This document shows positions 12,457-22,457 of a stretch of 64,000 nucleotides of DNA, in pieces. The translations under genes and the position numbers were made by a program. Numbering within the stretch: the stretch's first letter is position 1; every line of letters begins with the position of its first letter. A model generated the notes under the pieces. That model ran no database searches. It was given only the letters and a program-made list of their open reading frames with translations, and was not told where the DNA came from. Source of the DNA: Mytilus edulis (lineage: Eukaryota; Mollusca; Bivalvia; Mytilida; Mytilidae); the NCBI RefSeq assembly GCF_963676685.1, contig NC_092357.1, forward strand, positions 20,922,647 through 20,986,646, written 5' to 3'.

Positions 12457-12606
12457 CGTCGGAAAAAACTCAAAGTACAAACATTATGCTATGGTAACGT
12501 TGTAACTATAACGTTATAGTGAGTGACGTTATTGTATTATTCATCACCTATCACTACAATTAAACGAATATAGAAAACACAACGCATTAATTGAGATTCT
12601 TCAACA
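12457..12606 (+). repeat. 3' LTR of older BEL/Pao element
   Basis: Inverted-repeat start TGTCGG is mutated to CGTCGG. It is preceded by CTCGGCCCCAAGAA, the same pre-LTR context (CCGGCCCCGAGAA) found before the younger element's 3' LTR. Confidence 0.85.
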
Positions 12607-15600
12607 ATCATACATGCGGAACTCCTAAGAATATCTTTACGGCAAAGTTTCGAACCTGTCCAAGCTAATTTCAAAGGTATTGACCTACTAGGCTATTCCC
12701 CATTTGAATATTTTTCTGGGATCCGGGCCCGTCTGGCCACCACAGAGGTTCAAAGTTGCCCATTTACGTATTTTTCATATCGACCACACATTCGGTACTC
12801 TTCGGCATATCCCTACGGCAAAGTTCCGAACCGGACCTAGCTCATTTTAAAGGTATTGACCCAAGCTATTCCCCACTTAAATATTTTTCTGGGATCCGGG
12901 CCCGTCTGGCCACCACAGAGGTTCAAAGTTGCCCATTTACGTATTTTTCATATCGACCACACATTCGGTACTCTTCGGCATATCCCTACGGCAAAGTTCC
13001 GAACCGGACCTAGCTCATTTTAAAGGTATTGACCCAAGCTATTCCCCACTTAAATATTTTTCTGGGATCCGGGCCCGTCTGGCCACCACAGAGGTTCAAA
13101 GTTGCCCATTTACGTATTTTTCATATCGACCACACATTCGGTACTCTTCGGCATATCCCTACGGCAAAGTTCCGAACCGGACCTAGCTCATTTTAAAGGT
13201 ATTGACCCAAGCTATTCCCCACTTAAATATTTTTCTGGGATCCGGGCCCGTCTGGCCACCACAGAGGTTCAAAGTTGCCCATTTACGTATTTTTCATATC
13301 GACCACACATTCGGTACTCTTCGGCATATCACTACGGCAAAGTTCCGAACCGGACCTAGCTCATTTTAAAGGTATTGACCCAAGCTATTCCCCACTTAAA
13401 TATTTTTCTGGGATCCCGGCCCGTCTGGCCACCACAGAGGTTCAAAGTTGCCCATTTACGTATTTTTCATATCGACCACACATTCGGTACTCTTCGGCAT
13501 ATCCCTACGGCAAAGTTCCGAACCGGACCTAGCTCATTTTAAAGGTATTGACCCAGGCTATTCCCCACTTAAATATTTTTCTGGGATCCGGGCCCGTCTG
13601 GCCACCACAGAGGTTCAAAGTTGCCCATTTACGTATTTTTCATATCGACCACACATTCGGTACTCTTCGGCATATCCCTACGGAAAAGTTCCGAACCGGA
13701 CCTAGCTCATTTTAAAGGTATTGACCCAAGCTATTCCCCACTTAAATATTTTTCTGGGATCCGGGCCCGTCTGGCCACCACAGAGGTTCAAAGTTGCCCA
13801 TTTACGTATTTTTCATATCGACCACACATTCGGTACTCTTCGGCATATCCCTACGGCAAAGTTCCGAACCGGACCTAGCTCATTTTAAAGGTATTGACCC
13901 AAGCTATTCCCCACTTAAATATTTTTCTGGGATCCGGGCCCGTCTGGCCACCACAGAGGTTCAAAGTTGCCCATTTACGTATTTTTCATATCGACCACAC
14001 ATTCGGTACTCTTCGGCATATCCCTACGGCAAAGTTCCGAACCGGACCTAGCTCATTTTAAAGGTATTGACCCAAGCTATTCCCCACTTAAATATTTTTC
14101 TGGGATCCGGGCCCGTCTGGCCACCACAGAAGTTCAAAGTTGCCCATTTACGTATTTTTCATATCGACCACACATTCGGTACTCTTCGGCATATCCCTAC
14201 GGGAAAGTTCCGAACCGGACCTAGCTCATTTTAAAGGTATTGACCCAAGCTATTCCCCACTTAAATATTTTTCTGGGATCCGGGCCCGTCTGGCCACCAC
14301 AGAGGTTCAAAGTTGCCCATTTACGTATTTTTCATATCGACCACACATTCGGTACTCTTCGGCATATCCCTACGGCAAAGTTCCGAACCGGACCTAGCTC
14401 ATTTTAAAGGTATTGACCCAAGCTATTCCCCACTTAAATATTTTTCTGGGATCCGGGCCCGTCTGGCCACCACAGAGGTTCAAAGTTGCCTATTTACGTA
14501 TTTTTCATATCGACCACACATTCGGTACTCTTCGGCATATCCCTACGGCAAAGTTCCGAACCGGACCTAGCTCATTTTAAAGGTATTGACCCAAGCTATT
14601 CCCCACTTAAATATTTTTCTGGGATCCGGGCCCGTCTGGCCACCACAGAGGTTCAAAGTTGCCCATTTACGTATTTTTCATATCGACCACACATTCGGTA
14701 CTCTTCGGCATATCCCTACGGAAATGTTCCAAACCGGACCTAGCTCATTTTAAAGGTATTGACCCAAGCTATTCCCCACTTAAATATTTTTCTGGGATCC
14801 GGGCCCGTCTGGCCACCACAGAGGTTCAAAGTTGCGCATTTACGTATTTTTCATATCGACCACACATTCGGTACTCTTCGGCATATCCCTACGGCAAAGT
14901 TCCGAACCGGACCTAGCTCATTTTAAAGGTATTGACCCAAGCTATTCCCCACTTAAATATTTTTCTGGGATCCGGGCCCGTCTGGCCACCACAGAGGTTC
15001 AAAGTTGCCCATTTACGTATTTTTCATATCGACCACACATTCGGTACTCTTCGGCATATCCCAACGGCAAAGTTCCGAACCGGACTTAGCTCATTTTAAA
15101 GGTATTGACCCAAGCTATTCCCCACTTAAATATTTTTCTGGGATCCGGGCCCGTCTGGCCACCAAAGAGGTTCAAAGTTGCCCATTTACGTATTTTTCAT
15201 ATCGACCACACATTCGGTACTCTTCGGCATATCCCTACGGAAAAGTTCCGAACCGGACCTAGCTCATTTTAAAGGTATTGACCCAAGCTATTCCCCACTT
15301 AAATATTTTTCTGGGATCCGGGCCCGTCTGGCCACCACAGAGGTTCAAAGTTGCCCATTTACGTATTTTTCATATCGACCACACATTCGGTACTCTTCTG
15401 CATATCCCTACGGCAAAGTTCCGAACCGGACCTAGCTCATTTTAAAGGTATTGACCCAAGCTATTCCCCACTTAAATATTTTTCTGGGATCCGGGCCCGT
15501 CTGGCCACCACAGAGGTTCAAAGTTGCCCATTTACGTATTTTTCATATCGACCACACATTCGGTACTCTTCGGCATATCCCTACGGCAAAGTTCCGAACC

Positions 15601-16024
15601 GGACCTAGCTCATTTTAAAGGTATTGACCCAAGCTATTCCCCACTTAAATATTTTTCTGGGATCCGGGCCCGTCTGGCCACCACAGAGGTTCAAAGTTGC
15701 CCATTTACGTATTTTTCATATCGACCACACATTCGGTACTCTTCGGCATATCCCTACGGAAAAGTTCCGAACCGGACCTAGCTCATTTTAAAGGTATTGA
15801 CCCAAGCTATTCCCCACTTAAATATTTTTCTGGGATCCGGTCCCGTCTGGCCACCACAGAGGTTCAAAGTTGCCCATTTACGTATTTTTCATATCGACCA
15901 CACATTCGGTACTCTTCGGCATATCCCTACGGCAAAGTTCCGAACCGGACCTAGCTCATTTTAAAGGTATTGACCCAAGCTATTCCCCACTTAAATATTT
16001 TTCTGGGATCCGGGCCCGTCTGGC
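12607..16024 (-). repeat. right satellite array, 173-bp units (ApaI-like)
   Basis: About nineteen nearly identical 173-bp units follow one or two degenerate ones. They are in opposite orientation to the left array. Each carries GGATCC next to GGGCCC, with rare variants such as a lost GGGCCC near 13420 and 15840. On the + strand every unit shows an 85-codon open stretch that runs into the next unit, but 173 is not a multiple of 3 and the stretch is a by-product of repetition. The array is interrupted at 16024 by the young BEL insertion. Confidence 0.95.
16020..16024. repeat. 5-bp target duplication, left copy
   Basis: CTGGC is repeated at 18811-18815 on the other side of the element. Removing the element and one copy restores an intact satellite unit (GTCTGGCCACCACAG). 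Confidence 0.95.
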
Positions 16025-16164
16025 TGTCGGGAATTTAGCGCGAATATTTACATGTTAACGTTGCTACTTGACTTATGTATTTATGACGTTACTTATATAG
16101 CAATGGCTAGACGTTAGAATAAACACGATCTATACACAACGCATTTTATCTACTTTACACAACA
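16025..16164 (+). repeat. 5' LTR, young BEL/Pao element
   Basis: Begins TGTCGGGAATTTAGCG and ends TTTACACAACA. By reading, it is identical to the 3' LTR at 18671-18810. Unusually short for an LTR. Confidence 0.95.
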
Positions 16165-16168
16165 TTTA

Positions 16169-16180
16169 TGGTGCCGTGAC
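16169..16180 (+). promoter_or_regulatory. primer-binding site
   Basis: TGGTGCCGTGAC lies four bases after the 5' LTR. Its reverse complement ends in CCA, as expected for pairing with the 3' end of a tRNA. I do not assign the tRNA identity. Confidence 0.7.
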
Positions 16181-16191
16181 TGTCGGAAACA

Positions 16192-18534
16192 ATGGAATCG
16201 AAGTTAAAAGCAGTACGTAGAGGACACAGAGGGCAAGTTACAAAGTTATTCAAGAAATTCGATGATATTGAAAAGAATTCGGACTTAGACAAAGACGATG
16301 TGAAACTAATTTCGGATGCAGTTGAACAGAAACAGAAGACTATCGTGGATTTGAATGAAAAGATACTGGATTTAACGTCGGAGGAGGATGTAGAAGAGGA
16401 AATTCAAGAGTCTGATGAGTATATGTTTAATTTAGAGTCCAAACTTCGGAAAATTAGAAAAATATATTCTGATTCTATTTCTCAAAATGTCGCATCAACG
16501 TCTCTAGATCCAAATGCAAATAGTTTTATGCCATCTTACCCCACAAATTCATCGCTTACCAATGCCAATGTTATACGCAGCAATGAAACTGAAATTAATG
16601 TACAGCCAACCAATTTTGATAACTTTCGCTCCATGCAAAATACCCATCGTGACTTGCAGTCTACAAATAACTTGTACAACCAAGGCTTTTCTTCAGTATC
16701 AAATAGCAGTCAAAATCACAGATTACCTAAACTTGATTTACCGCACTTTGATGGTGAAATTTTACAATGGCAAACATTTTGGGATTCCTATGAATCAACT
16801 ATTCATTTCAACAGTACTTTGACCGAGATACAGAAATTTAGTTACTTGAAGGCCCAACTCCATGGCCATGCCGCCCAAACTATTGAAGGTTTCGCACTGA
16901 CAAATGCCAATTACACCACTGCCGTTAATTTGCTCAAAGAGCGTTTTGGATCGCCTCAAAAGATTATTCATGCCTACATGAAAGCTTTAATGGATCTTCC
17001 TTCACCGTCAAATGATTTAAACAGCCTAAGGAGGTACGGAGACCACCTAGAAACGTACGTAAGAGGTCTTGAATGTTTGGGTCAAACACAAGAAATGTAT
17101 GGCGCGCTATTAGTACCTATAATTATTAGTAAACTACCAGTAGAAACGAGAAAAAGTATTGCCCGTGAATATGATAGCGATCATATAACTCTAAACAACC
17201 TCAGAAAAGCCATCACAAAAGAAGCGAGAATTCTTGAAGCGGGACAATTTACCGACCGCGAAGGTTTACATACTACCGCAACATTTCTGACCGAAGCTCG
17301 CAATAAAACTCAGCGAAATTTCAATACCAACAATCCACGTTTCAATGACAAAAAACGTCCATGCATCTACTGCACTGGTATACATTTTCCGGGAGATTGC
17401 ACGATAATTTCTGACGTGAATGAAAGACTGAACATCGTAAAGCAAAAGAAAAAATGTTTCAACTGTCTAGGAAACCACGGTGTTGCCGAGTGTAAATCGC
17501 GTAACCGATGTAAGAAATGTAACAAGAAACATCACACCAGTATTTGCGGGGAACAAGCTACAGATGGAAAAGGACAGGACAGCAAGGAGAAATCAACCGT
17601 TGTAAGCTTGGTAAAAACAGAAGAACCAGAAACTGCAGTAATGTATACCTCACAACACACAAGCGTTTTATTGAAAACAGCTATCGCACCAATAGCATAC
17701 GGGAAACAGATCACAGAAGCAAGTATTTTATTTGACGAAGGTGCCCAACGTTCATTCATCACCCAGAGCATAGCAGACAAATTACAGATAAGACCAAGCG
17801 GAAGGGACACAATTGAACTGTCAGCTTTTAGAGACAAGGAAAAGAATATACGCCATTTGGATACAGCAACCGTTCAACTACATACTGACAAAGGTGATAT
17901 TGTAAGCATTAATGCATTGATTGTTCCAGATATTGCAGTCCCACTTCAAAACCAGACGAAATACTTTACACGCAATTTGCCATACTTGAAAAATTTAAAG
18001 CTCGCACATCCGGTAAATAACGATGATTGCTTTGAAATTTCATTCTTGATAGGAGCCGATTATTATTGGGATATAGTTCAAGATCAAGTGATAAGAGGGA
18101 ATGGACCTACAGCCGTAGCATCAAAAATTGATTACTTGTTATCTGGACCGGTAATAAGAAACGGAGAGAAATCCTTGACTTCATCAGTTCTTCTGAATGT
18201 TACTTCACACCATGCAGAGGAAAGCGAGATCGAGAAATTCTGGAATCTAGAATCGTTAGGAATACGTTTACCACAACAGGACGATGAGGAGAGTTTTGTA
18301 AAGACTTATCAACAAGACTGTATCAAATTTGAAAACGAACGTTATTCTGCCAAGTTGCCATGGAAACTGGATCATCCGGATCGCCCTATACTGTACCCGC
18401 TCGAAATCCGAACAAACATTAACAATTTAGATGACAAAAATGATGATACTTCAACAGAGAGATTGACACGAGTTCTACCAAAACGAGAGACATCTGTTCG
18501 AGCTCGACTACCCCAAAGTGATAGACTTCGTTAA
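16192..18534 (+). CDS. BEL/Pao Gag-protease polyprotein (780 aa)
   Basis: A Gag structural protein fused to an aspartic protease that would package the element's RNA and process the polyprotein. Residues 1-100 are charged and coiled-coil-like. Residues 178-345 are the BEL/Pao Gag block (LPKLDLPHFDG, QWQTFWDSYE, KFSYLKAQL). Three Cys/His clusters lie at about 391-452 (CIYC, CFNCLGNHG, CKKCNKKHH). The protease spans about 485-660 with LFDEGAQRSFI; the catalytic Asp is residue 515, followed by Glu rather than the usual Ser or Thr. FWNLESLGI at 684-692 normally leads to reverse transcriptase, but the ORF passes at about residue 730 into RPILYPLEI, which resembles the tail of BEL pol proteins, and then stops. 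This suggests an in-frame deletion of RT, RNase H and integrase. The ATG follows the primer site directly. Confidence 0.95.
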   Translation: MESKLKAVRRGHRGQVTKLFKKFDDIEKNSDLDKDDVKLISDAVEQKQKTIVDLNEKILDLTSEEDVEEEIQESDEYMFNLESKLRKIRKIYSDSISQNVASTSLDPNANSFMPSYPTNSSLTNANVIRSNETEINVQPTNFDNFRSMQNTHRDLQSTNNLYNQGFSSVSNSSQNHRLPKLDLPHFDGEILQWQTFWDSYESTIHFNSTLTEIQKFSYLKAQLHGHAAQTIEGFALTNANYTTAVNLLKERFGSPQKIIHAYMKALMDLPSPSNDLNSLRRYGDHLETYVRGLECLGQTQEMYGALLVPIIISKLPVETRKSIAREYDSDHITLNNLRKAITKEARILEAGQFTDREGLHTTATFLTEARNKTQRNFNTNNPRFNDKKRPCIYCTGIHFPGDCTIISDVNERLNIVKQKKKCFNCLGNHGVAECKSRNRCKKCNKKHHTSICGEQATDGKGQDSKEKSTVVSLVKTEEPETAVMYTSQHTSVLLKTAIAPIAYGKQITEASILFDEGAQRSFITQSIADKLQIRPSGRDTIELSAFRDKEKNIRHLDTATVQLHTDKGDIVSINALIVPDIAVPLQNQTKYFTRNLPYLKNLKLAHPVNNDDCFEISFLIGADYYWDIVQDQVIRGNGPTAVASKIDYLLSGPVIRNGEKSLTSSVLLNVTSHHAEESEIEKFWNLESLGIRLPQQDDEESFVKTYQQDCIKFENERYSAKLPWKLDHPDRPILYPLEIRTNINNLDDKNDDTSTERLTRVLPKRETSVRARLPQSDRLR

Positions 18535-18670
18535 AAGTGAATTTAATAAGTGAATTATTTGAATTTGTTTTAGAAAGACATTTTAATTATTTAATTTTCA
18601 GAAATATCTATTCGATTGACATTTAAAGTAATTAATAATTTCATATTTTAACTTTTGCCGGCCCCGAGAA

Positions 18671-18810
18671 TGTCGGGAATTTAGCGCGAATATTTACATG
18701 TTAACGTTGCTACTTGACTTATGTATTTATGACGTTACTTATATAGCAATGGCTAGACGTTAGAATAAACACGATCTATACACAACGCATTTTATCTACT
18801 TTACACAACA
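18671..18810 (+). repeat. 3' LTR, young BEL/Pao element
   Basis: Identical to 16025-16164. It follows a 136-bp AT-rich stretch after the stop codon and the short pre-LTR motif GCCGGCCCCGAGAA. Confidence 0.95.
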
Positions 18811-19197
18811 CTGGCCACCACAGAGGTTCAAAGTTGCCCATTTACGTATTTTTCATATCGACCACACATTCGGTACTCTTCGGCATATCCCTACGGAAAA
18901 GTTCCGAACCGGACCTAGCTCATTTTAAAGGTATTGACCCAAGCTATTCCCCACTTAAATATTTTTCTGGGATCCGGGCCCGTCTGGCCACCACAGAGGT
19001 TCAAAGTTGCCCATTTACGTATTTTTCATATCGACCACACATTCGGTACTCTTCGGCATATCCCTACGGCAAAGTTCCGAACCGGACCTAGCTCATTTTA
19101 AAGGTATTGACCCAAGCTATTCCCCACTTAAATATTTTTCTGGGTTCCGGGCCCGTCTGGCCACCACAGAGGTTCAAAGTTGCCCATTGATGTATTT
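18811..19197 (-). repeat. right satellite array, remainder after insertion
   Basis: This continues the 173-bp array split by the retrotransposon: the rest of the interrupted unit, one full unit and a final partial unit ending near 19197. With the part before 16024, the right arm has about 22 units. Confidence 0.95.
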
Positions 19198-19976
19198 TTA
19201 ATACCCATAACCCAGATCCTTTTAGTCACGTTTATATCTACACCTAATTTTATATACTACAAAGTCTATAATTTCGTTGAATTTGGGATATTGAAACACC
19301 AGGGGTCTCACCGTTATCTGAGTGGTCTCCCGTAGGTTTTCACTATATATATATATTTATTTATTTTTTTTTTGGCTTTCCATAGATATTTCTATTTATA
19401 TTTCTTAATGTTTTTAGAGTGGCTGGCTTTAGTTTTAGTTTTATATATTTTATATTAAATTAAATCTTTGATGAATCTTTGATGTCGTTTTATTGATAAA
19501 AATTCATATTACATAAAGACAAATATGTAATTAATATAAGGGTTTATATTCGAGGACAACGAGGGACAACGAGGGACAACGAGAATTTACGACAGCTTGA
19601 AGGGGTCATAAAACTATTTGCGGCGTAATTTTTCACTCCTGTTAACTATGAAAATCATACTTTTTAACTAAATTTTAATATTGAACCGACTGCTAGCAAC
19701 CGGTTTGATATGGAATATCGAATATCGAATAACAAACCGGCAGCTAACTTCACATACATATTTTAAAAGTGATGAAATGCTTTTAAAATCATTACAAGCC
19801 GCGAAATTGTCGAATTCCGCCGTTAAATTATATTTAACTAAGATTTAGCGATTTTTAAAACGTTTGAGTCTCATGCAATTTTTTGGTTTTTAGACATATC
19901 GTCAAAATTGGCTGCTGGAAAAAAGTGGCTGCTATCTTGATTGGCCGATAAAAGTGGCTGCCAGCTTGAGTCTGGT
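19198..19976. repeat. outer right arm (terminal inverted repeat)
   Basis: From about 19375 to 19976 this is the inverted copy of the left outer arm and ends GGCTGCCAGCTTGAGTCTGGT. The part at 19198-19374 has no left counterpart. A small triplicated motif, GGACAACGAG, lies at about 19553-19583. Confidence 0.8.
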
Positions 19977-19985
19977 CAAATCACC
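19977..19985. repeat. right copy of 9-bp target duplication
   Basis: CAAATCACC, identical to 2690-2698, abuts the right end of the inverted-repeat element. Confidence 0.85.
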
Positions 19986-20459
19986 GTCGCCAAAATACAA
20001 GTCATAAAAAGACAAACTATACTTAACAGATTTTATCCCACAGAAAGTTTTGGTTGAGCATCGAGAAACATTTAGATTAATTAAGCTGCCAATTGATAAG
20101 AGAGCTATCATTTTTGTCTGAGAATGATTTTTTTTTTAAAGTTTTTCGACGCTATCACTCAAACTATTTTGTTTAAAAATTTAACACTATAAAGTATGGG
20201 GAAAATTTGGATTCAGAATATTTTTTTTGCTTGACCACAATACTTTTTTCTTCATCAAATTGGGGATCATAATAGTTTGGGTTTTTTAGAGAAAAAAAAA
20301 CATACCCCTCTCCTTGAAGCTAATTAGTCGTTCCCTAACGCAGTGCAAAACCATAGATTCATACAACATCTTAAACATATATGTTTTTGTCAGACACAAA
20401 TCGCAGCATGTTTTTGATGGCAAATACGTGTTATAAAGTATTTCGTGTCTATATTTCAG
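19986..20459 (+). other. caspase intron, 3' end
   Basis: Intronic sequence leading to the acceptor CTATATTTCAG at 20449-20459. It contains a dispersed repeat at about 20110-20335 (GCTTGACCACAATA, GGGGATCAT) that resembles 2480-2615 in the same orientation. Confidence 0.55.
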
Positions 20460-20531
20460 GAATATGTGTAATAATAAATAATAAAAATTTTATCAAAATG
20501 AAGTCCAGAGAAGGTACAGACGTCGATCAAG
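20460..20531 (+). CDS. caspase exon A (first strand of catalytic domain)
   Basis: Caspases are cysteine proteases that cut after aspartate in apoptosis and immune signalling. This 72-base exon reads ICVIINNKNF, the conserved first beta-strand of the large subunit, followed by REGTDVDQ, matching the usual GTD motif before the next helix. It lies between an acceptor (TTTCAG, ending 20459) and a donor (GTAAAT, from 20532). One base at its end combines with two from exon B to give Ala. Start ATG and prodomain are upstream and not seen. Confidence 0.85.
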
Positions 20532-21889
20532 GTAAATGTATTTATTCATTACATGTACTATTAATTTATTTTCTTAAATAACAAATTAATATAATTGCAT
20601 TCAATACAATACAATACAAACAGTTTGTTCACGTCTCGATATTAATATTACAAAACATAATACACGAATACATAAAATAATATAAAATATTAATGCCATT
20701 CTAAAAGGAATTATGAGAGACGGGATTAAAAAAAATTAGAAAATTAATAATAATAAATATCAATGTACAGCTAGATATGAATAATTTCTTTGTTAAGACA
20801 AACATTTTAACGATATAAAAAACGACGTCTTCTATCTAAAATAAGTTTGCAGATTTTGGCACTATTAATAATAATACTATCACAGTCACTGGCTAGAACA
20901 ATAGACAATTTTTCCAGATTAGAAAAAATTTTAAAAGTTTGAATGTTCTGACAAAAGAATTTTAAATAGTTCATTTCGCAGGTCATCATGCAACACCACA
21001 CCGATACTGCGCGTATGTTCTTCTATGCGATGGAACTATAACTTTGTGCATGTATTTCTAGGTGTGTAATGCCGTTTTAAAAGTGCTATAAGTCATCAAC
21101 TTATTTCCATCGTTACCATTCCTTTGAGATACAGTTTTATTAAGATTTTCTGACCCTTCATCGTAAAATTTAGATAAAAGTTTGTCATATAGTACATTTT
21201 TAACTAAGGCTGTATTTTTCGACGTTTAAGTAGGATCATCATGTCTGCTGATAAAAAATTGTTGACGAATTATGTAGTTCCAGTTTTTTACATTAACGTG
21301 CCTTTAAGCTACAAACTTCTGACCACTTGAAAATTTTGTAGTTAAGTCTATCGCGGTCCATGTTTTTTTAGTCTACACCACTGGTTATTGACACTGTTCC
21401 AATGTTTTATATTAGCCGGTATCCATCCTGAGTCACCGACTATCGCCGTGTTTGGTGTATAATCAACCAACACCCATAAAAAAGCAAATCGCTTTATTCT
21501 GAATAGCGTTTCAAAAGAGAAGATTGTATCACCCCATACTGCAGCTCCATACCTGATAGTGCTCCAAACTGTTGAATCGTATAGTTTGGAAAATGTGCGA
21601 AACAGAAAACCTCTAAACGCATTATGTTTCGAAATTAAACGTCCTACAGCTCTGTTGAGGATCTGGTAGTCCAAATGTTCTGTTAATACGAGATAGGTAT
21701 ACTTATCGACTGTTTGCAAAGTTAAATTTCCACATTTAAAATTTGATGCAGATCTTGGTGAAGAATTCGGACGGAATTGTACGACATTTGACTTGTTTCC
21801 TTGCATTGTCATTTTATTGTTGACGCACCATATATTTAGTGAATCCAATAACGTTTGCAGTTCGCTTTCAGAGTTGGCAAATAACACTA

Positions 21890-22440
21890 TATGGAACGCC
21901 ACAGCTGTCTTATGTGGAACTCTGATATTACTTTATGTTGTTTTACTATTACTTGATGATATTTTGTCTTTACTTAATATGGTTTTGACATTACTTAATT
22001 ATGTTTCGATATTACACGTTATGATTTCATATTGACTTGATATAGTTTTGTTATTGCTCAATATGGTTTTGTCATTACTCAATATGGTTTTGTAATCCTC
22101 GACGTGGTTGTGTCATTACTCGATGTGGTTGTGACATTAGTCAATATGGTTTTAACATTACTAGATGTGAATGTGACTTAACGTTATGTAGTTGTTTCAT
22201 TACATGATGTGGTTTTGTTATTTCGTAATGATGATTTGTCTATTCTTTATATGGTTTTAACATTACGTAATGATGTTTCAAAATTTGACGATTCTACAAA
22301 ACTTGATATGCGTGTTTCGTTATTTGATGTGGTCGTGTCATTCTTTGATGTGGTTATCCCATTACTTGATGAGGTAAAACCACGTGACCAATTCGGAAAA
22401 AAATTATGTTCTATTTTTAAACAGATTTCAATATGTCGTT
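21890..22440. repeat. left arm of the 24-bp-repeat foldback
   Basis: Inverted counterpart of about 24655-25141. The outer 100 bases match almost perfectly. The innermost matching block reads CACGTGACCAATT (22380-22392). Confidence 0.85.
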
Positions 22441-22457
22441 TGTTTAAAGGCCTAGTT

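Larger units (their letters stand above)
10294..12606 (+). mobile_element. older BEL/Pao-type LTR retrotransposon, Gag-protease only
   Basis: Two similar 150-bp LTRs (10294-10443, 12457-12606) bracket a decayed gag-protease region. LTR landmarks are TGTCGGAAAA at the start and AACACAACGCATT near the end. The interrupted satellite unit carries AATCA on both sides if the 3' LTR is read one base shorter, consistent with the 5-bp duplication of BEL/Pao. The whole element is only 2.3 kb and shows no reverse transcriptase, RNase H or integrase. The LTRs have many differences, so the insertion is clearly older than the copy at 16025. Confidence 0.85.
16025..18810 (+). mobile_element. young non-autonomous BEL/Pao retrotransposon
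   Basis: A complete 2,786-bp element with two identical 140-bp LTRs, a primer-binding site, one intact ORF, and a 5-bp duplication, which is typical of BEL/Pao. Reverse transcriptase, RNase H and integrase are absent, so it must borrow them from an autonomous relative. Identical LTRs and a clean target site indicate a very recent insertion. Confidence 0.95.
2699..19976. mobile_element. 17.3-kb foldback-type element with satellite arms
   Basis: The outermost sequences (2699 to about 3170 and about 19375-19976) are inverted copies of one another. Inside them come tandem arrays of one 173/174-bp satellite, again in opposite orientation, and then a core of about 4.9 kb with Polinton gene ruins. 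Perfect 9-bp duplications flank the termini. Long inverted repeats built of tandem repeats, with 9-bp duplications, are known for Drosophila FB (Foldback) elements, which are linked to Mutator-like transposases. No such transposase is visible here, so the element would be non-autonomous. Alternatively the arms could be unusual Polinton termini, but Polintons normally duplicate 6 bp. Two BEL/Pao insertions lie in the right arm. Confidence 0.8.

Noticed and set aside
12756..16058. Repeated 85-codon open frames beginning MPIYVFFISTTHSV
   Set aside because: They arise from the 173-bp satellite. Each frame runs through one unit and half of the next, and frames rotate because 173 is not divisible by 3. 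There is no sign of coding selection.
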